Of a stretch of 64,000 nt of DNA, positions 58,339 to 64,000 are shown piece by piece. The position numbers and the translations under genes are program-made. The notes below the pieces were generated by a model. It searched no databases, was not told the DNA's origin, and saw nothing but the letters and a program-made list of their open reading frames with translations. Origin of the DNA: Enoplosus armatus (taxonomy: Eukaryota > Chordata > Actinopteri > Centrarchiformes > Enoplosidae). Positions within the stretch are counted from its first letter, which is position 1; each line of letters starts with the position of its first letter. The stretch spans positions 24,887,492 through 24,951,491 of the forward strand of contig NC_092183.1 in the NCBI RefSeq assembly GCF_043641665.1. Reading direction: 5' to 3'.

Positions 58339-60409
58339 CTTGAAAAAAACAGCAGAAAAAGAAAAAAAGAAAACACAACACTGACTTATTATTATCATTT
58401 ACACATCTAGCTGGAAAAGTGGCATCAGCATTCATTTACAGTCATGTTTTATGTCCACCCAGCAAATTTAAGGCCAGTATTCACTCGCTAATTTTTTGGT
58501 CTCCGCACTAGGTCTCCTAGCTCATCGTTAACTTTTAAGTTTCCCTGTGGTTTGATGTTTTTGCAGGGAGCGCACAGTGGATTTGTCCCTATGAACAATC
58601 TTTACACATTTGGTCCATTGTTAATATTAAGCTTGATGTAGACCATCCATGTTCAAAAACACAAGACGCACAAGCCATCATTTTACTTTGAAAGTAACCA
58701 CCCTACACTCATCTTAAGTTTGCTTTCAGAAGCTGAGCTGATTCCTATTTTATTACTCTTGCTATTTATTTACAAGGTACAGCTTTACACTTTACAAGCA
58801 ACTGTTGCCGTTGTGGTGAAAACTCAGCCTTCTTGTGGACACGAGAGGTTTCTCGTGATCTAAGTCGCTGCTTCACTCTACCCAGAGAAAACAGTAAGCA
58901 GGGACTTGTTGTGACCGCCTGGGTTGCACATGTGCGAAGCCGTGAGTGAGTGTGTTTGTGTTGATGTTAGAATCAGGGAAGAGTTGCTGATCAATGCCAG
59001 AGACTTTATTGAATATTTGGCCAGAAGCTTCTGATTTTCCAGCTTGAACCCCCGTGATGGAATAAAGATTCCCTGCACATCAGACTTGCATGCCAGGGAC
59101 CTGTGTAGGAGAAGACCAGTTCTATCAATGTTGATGCAACTTCCCCTGGTCCTGTATAGGTCATAGATTATTTAGCGTGGTGTGTTGCCACAGAGTGTAC
59201 TTTTTTGCTCTCTATATGATCATATTACATGCTGGAACCACTTCATATTATGATAACATCTTACAGATTCCTCCACGTGGTTCGATAACTGTCACTGCGG
59301 ACAACTTTTCGTTCTCTATCATATTACATGTGAGCCCGCAAAAAAAAACCAGATCAAACCCTGTTTCTCTATTCGTTTGCCAAATCAAGGCCTAAAGGCA
59401 TCTTCAGACTTTATTGGTTTACAGCAGTTATTTTGAACCCTGGAGCACTTTCTTCCTCAGTTGGGTTTATTTGAGCATTGGGGACCACTACTGTCAAAAC
59501 CAATGGGCCAGAGACCATGTTGAGGGGCTGGTTCCTCCTTAGGATTTCAAACTAGCCTTGAGCTTCGTCTGGAGAGAGAATGCGATCTGGGTTACTGCAG
59601 GAAGTACAATCAATAGCATCATACAGTGTGGCCGGCTTGTGGAACATAACCAAACCAATACCAAACCCCAAGGAAAGTTTTAAATGCAGCCGAACAAATG
59701 GAAATCACCAAATGTGGTCCAAACTGAGGAAGCGGGTCATTGTTATATGCTATAGTTAGCCCTCGAAAAAAAAAAGGTCTATTATTTATTGCATTGGTTA
59801 AATCTCAAACACACCAGTATGTATGCACACACATACCCCCGCATGCACACATAGCACCTCTGCGCTGCCTATACAGTTCTATCTGGGAGGCAGAGCAACG
59901 CTGGGCCTAATTGTGTCTTGGAGCTACTGTGCTGCTCATCTCTGGAGATCTCATTATAAGATCCACAAGCTGTTCAGGCACATACCCGCTCTCCTCACTC
60001 TCTCATCCCATCAGCTCGTACATCATAACTGCCCGAAATCTCCATCGCCCCTCTGCAGTATTGACAGAATAAAACAATTATTGCTGATTAGGAAATTGCG
60101 CCGCGCACCTAAAGCGCGACGCATGGAGACAAACTGCGAGGTGTTTGATCTCGCCATTAGCTGTCAGGAGCCACTTTTCTAGTTTTGCAACTCTGATCCG
60201 AGCCACGGGAGCGGCGCGGCTTTCTCTTCTTCAGAAGGTTTTTGTCCATTTGACAAGCAGATATGGCTGTTCAAGTGCCCAAAGCGGAACGCGTTTTTTT
60301 TTTCACAATCCTGATCGGCTGCTGTGCCCTCTGTTTTCACTCCTTCGCCCAATTTCTATTTTCTCTTCCACGGGTACCTCTCCAGGAATAATTCATTATA
60401 TGCAAGTGT

Positions 60410-60431
60410 GTATATATATATATATATATAT
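60410..60431. repeat. (TA)n microsatellite
   Basis: About ten TA units. Confidence 0.9.
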
Positions 60432-61975
60432 AAGCCACAATCGTTCTGCGGCTTTAGTTAAATACCTAAAACATGAGCCCAAAGTAAATGTTTGCCTCTT
60501 CAGCAATCTAAGCGCAGCAATTAACACATTGTATCTCGTTTGCTGAATTTGTGAACAAACAGTAATGTAAAAATGTTAACTCGTGGTTTTAGAGGGAACT
60601 ATTTCCTGTGCTGCACAGAGGTGGTAGCTGGATGGATACACCTTGTAACCTTCTCGAAAAACCAACAAAATCATTACATTTTTACAATAATGTTGGTGTG
60701 CAGATTAGATTAAAAACAAGCACAACCTGTTAGTTCCATCTTCTTCAGCTTCGGAGCTGCTGGAAGGCATGTTTTTTGAACTTAGCTGCTACGTAAGCTG
60801 CTTCCTCCAGTGTATGTCCAAGTGTATTTCCCCCCAATATAGAACGAACGGTTCTTTTAACGTCAAGCTTTCCGCGCAGAGGCATCAGTGAAGACGAGTA
60901 AACAAGGGATCAAACCTGAGACCTCTAACACCAAACACTTAAAGTTCCTATCCTGCCCAGGCAAAGCCACACTGGATGGCCCTTTTATGCTTCGATATAT
61001 ATATATATACATTGTTTATAATTATTATGAGTACTAGTATTCTTTTATATTCCCATTTTGTGTCTATGTAAATGGACACTCTTAAACAGGCAAAAATATG
61101 ACAAGGAGAAATGTTTCCAGCCCAGAATGAGAGTGAACACTGGTCGCCTTGGATGGGGGCTATTAAAGACGTGAAATATTGGACAGAGGAAATGATCATT
61201 TTATCACAAGGAGGGCTCATAAACTGTATGGCATTAATCTGTGCAGGAATGACCCTCTCACAGTCCCCATAAAGGCTGGCTTTTATCCAGACCACAGGAA
61301 AATATGAGGGTTTTTTTTTTTAATAATCCTCATTGATGGATTTGAGTAGACGGAGCCAAAAGGTCATTTTCATTCTGGTAGGTAAAAGATCCGGGGTGGG
61401 GGGGGGGTTCTTCTTTTTTTTTCTTTCTAAAGAATTGAAAGAACTTGTGATATACATATATACACACATATATAATAAAGATAACTGCATTGCGCCTACG
61501 TACACAATAAAAGATTAATCTACATTTATATAGGTTTGTGAAACTCAAAACTTCTGCTCATTAAAACTTTTGCACTTTTTCTCTTATCGAGCTGGCTATC
61601 TGTCCGGGCCTCTGTGCTTTCCAAACAAGGCAGTAATTGCTGTCAGTTTCTCTGCAGATAAATAATACTCCGATTGCTCTCCTGGCTCTCTCATGGTTAT
61701 GAATATACAGCTTGTGCAAACGGTATTAGCATCAGTTTGGTCTCACAATGGAGATGCTGCCTTTTGCCACACTTCTATCAGACGCTGTTGAAAGCAAACC
61801 CATCCTACACCCCCAACCTGACGCTGTCTGAATGATGAAGTCACCTCTCCCTGCTTGGCTGCAGCCCAGGAGTGAAAAGAGTATTGTCAGTATCAGAATG
61901 AGACGGATGTGGCGTCCTTGTCCATCCAACCCTCAGCACCACTTCCCGTCTCCAGCTCCTGTCACAGGCACTTCA

Positions 61976-62013
61976 CCCCCCCCCCCCCACCACCACCACC
62001 ACCACCACCACCC
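61976..62013. repeat. Poly-C followed by (CAC)n
   Basis: About twelve C, then eight CAC units. Frames across it give spurious Pro/His tracts. Confidence 0.9.
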
Positions 62014-64000
62014 ATCACTCACTGTCGCTCTGTTATCCAATCTGCGGGAAAAGGAAACCTTTAATGCAGGCTGGCCTTCCCTTTCACCTGCTGCGTGGCG
62101 TGCTCAGTGGCCATTGTCTGACGCACTGATACACACATGCACGCACTATACATGACACAGTAACCTTAATCCCCATAACCTCAAACGATAACCCCCCCCC
62201 CCCCAAATGTATTCTCTGAGTGTGAAACTGTCCCTCACGATTCCAACTCTAACAGTAAGTTTAAACATAGATTCAAATAATTATCTAAGGACATTTTTGG
62301 TTCCTTTGGCCACACAAACCGCTTAATGCAAATACAGCTAAGCCACATACAGTACTGTGGCTCTCAGCCTCTCTGCCATCTGCACCACACTTCCTGTGAA
62401 TTGACTTGGCAGGCGAGCCTCCATGGCACAGTGCTGGAGCCCACTGAATCCATTCCGTCTATCAGGCGGAGTAACATTATTCTGCAGGTGTTAAGTCCGG
62501 GGAAACCCATATTGCTAGGATAATCATTTCCCGACACGGGGGCCATGAGACATTGCACTGGCGGCGTGTTTGTAAACCTTGTCGCAGACCAGAGTAAGAT
62601 ATTGCCTTGGGGAGGGGGCTGAAGCAGTCTTCCTTTTAGAGGACACGCAGATGATGCATCGCTTATATGAGATGATTAGAGGCAAAGAAGCATGACGTGG
62701 CGGCAAGTGCAGGCAATCTCTCAGGGTAAACCAGCTGGAAACCATATTAAAATGGGCCTTTGGAACAAGCAGGTTGGATAGCATGGCTAACCCTAGTAAA
62801 AAAAAACAACAACTTTCCCCTGCGTCCTAAAATGTTCGGTATATCTGGGACACACGAGGAAGCCTCTTGTGAACGCGGCAAATGTGTTCAGTGCTTTCAG
62901 GATCCGTAGACAGAACTTTTTGGCTCACTTCCTGCTGTTGATGACGTCTGTGTTGAAGTTTTCACATCTTGTTCTCACTCCAAAAAAAAAAACTGCCTTA
63001 TTATTAATACTTAAAATTATTTAGCTTATTTGGGAAATTGTTTTTCCATTCTAACATTACCCTGTTTGGTTGCACAGCTGTCCAACATTAACGGGGAAAA
63101 GAGCTGCTAAACTTTGCACATTGACAGCATCCAGGCTCATCTTCATATGCCACTATCACATGTCTTTGCATATGCAACAAGTCTATTTTTAATGAAACCT
63201 GTAACCCCACAATTATTATTATCAGTTAATTAATGATGTCCTCCTTGCCTACTGGGTTACTACTGTAGGTAGCAAACCAGTTAACTCGGCATGCTAATGA
63301 TGGCGGGCAGCTTACATTAAAGCAGACGAACACACGGTTTAATACTTACACCTTCGCTCTCGTGCTTTTTTTTTTTAATTCGCAAAAGATATAACACCCC
63401 CCAAACAATGCAAGTGAATTCAATTCAAAGCTTGACAGGCTTGCCGCGCCTTGTTATGGGTGATCGCTGTTGGGGGAGGGACACCAGTGCAGAACCTGTA
63501 CAGAATTGTTGGCGTAATAAATGTATTATACTGTCTGTCATTAAAAGTAATCTATTGCATTGCTTAAAAAAAATGATTGTGTTCTTATATTGAAGTTGTC
63601 AAAAGACACTTTCAAGTCATTCTCCCTAAAATGCCACATTTTGTTTTTTGGCTGGACATGACACAAAAGCTGAGCAAGTTAAGAAGTTTCTTTTCTGGGT
63701 ATAATAATTGGAAAGCTTTCAGTGCTTGCTGTTATCCAGTGGGCGGGCTGGAACAATCACAGTACACGGGGCCAGAAACCTGAAGGAGGCTTGAGGTGGT
63801 TGTAAGTGCAGGCAAAATAAAAGACAGGCAATTGTACTGGTGCTGTTAGCGACTGGCTTTGCAACAGCACAAAAGCAAATGCGTAGTTTTTAACCTAACG
63901 CACAGCCAAGTACGCTCCGAGAGCTAAAAGTTCTAAATCTAAACACGTAAATCTTTGAATTGATGACGGCAGTGGCACAAATACTTTGGAAGAGAAAGAC

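Larger units (their letters stand above)
58445..64000. other. Non-coding right end of the window
   Basis: It contains (TA)n at 60410-60431 and 60996-61009, a C run with (CAC)n at 61976-62013, a C run at 62192-62204 and several A/T runs. No exon, RNA gene or complete mobile element was recognised. Confidence 0.5.

Noticed and set aside
61976..62013. Pro/His-rich open frame
   Set aside because: It is the translation of a poly-C and (CAC)n simple repeat.
27200..64000. PTEN, KLLN or PAPSS2 exons expected from synteny
   Set aside because: I looked for PTEN signature sequence such as HCKAGKGRTG and for PAPS synthase motifs and found none in the translated frames on either strand.
1..64000. CRISPR arrays, operons, phage or bacterial systems
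   Set aside because: The sequence is eukaryotic with spliced genes; no regularly spaced direct repeats of CRISPR type occur.

Overview
The window is vertebrate nuclear DNA, almost certainly from a teleost fish. Reasons: one spliced gene with GT-AG introns, moderate GC, many microsatellites and homopolymer runs, and a typical fish set of mobile elements (Tc1-like, pogo-like, a LINE-2-like tail, and MITE families with 'ggcgctagaggaaaagtc' or 'ggaatagtt...cattttggg' type sequence). No bacterial or viral gene organisation is present.

One gene is certain. Nine coding exons on the minus strand between 26291 and 20825 encode a complete 383-residue ATAD1 (Msp1/Thorase) AAA+ ATPase, the translocase that extracts mislocalised tail-anchored proteins from the outer mitochondrial membrane. 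The reading phase is preserved across all eight introns. The C-terminal extension matches the fish Atad1b paralog as I recall it. The protein is intact but carries unusual residues in pore loop 1 (Met for the usual Lys) and next to Walker B (Met-Glu for Ile-Asp). Its 5' leader has possible upstream ORFs. A 135-codon ORF for a putative type II membrane glycoprotein starts 89 bases past the stop codon, on the same strand.

Left flank (1-20.3 kb): a possible partial exon touches the left edge; the rest is non-coding with dispersed repeats, an internally deleted Tc1 element (11.8-12.35 kb) and microsatellites. Right flank (27.2-64 kb): no convincing host protein-coding exon. It holds MITE copies (29.2, 31.2, 36.7 kb), two broken Tc1-family transposons (38.3-39.6 and 40.6-42.2 kb), a CpG-rich promoter-like stretch (42.4-43.1 kb), a LINE-2-like 3' end (44.65-45.48 kb), a deleted pogo-like element (53.85-54.39 kb), and many simple repeats including a run of 31 G. 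In land vertebrates ATAD1 lies between PAPSS2 and PTEN; neither is recognisable here, so the right flank may be the long spacer before a pten gene (inference).

No new multi-gene system was found. The leads most worth checking are the divergent ATPase, the ORF in its 3' region, the pogo-derived helix-turn-helix fragment, the RFX X-box-like sites and a perfect 16-bp hairpin.
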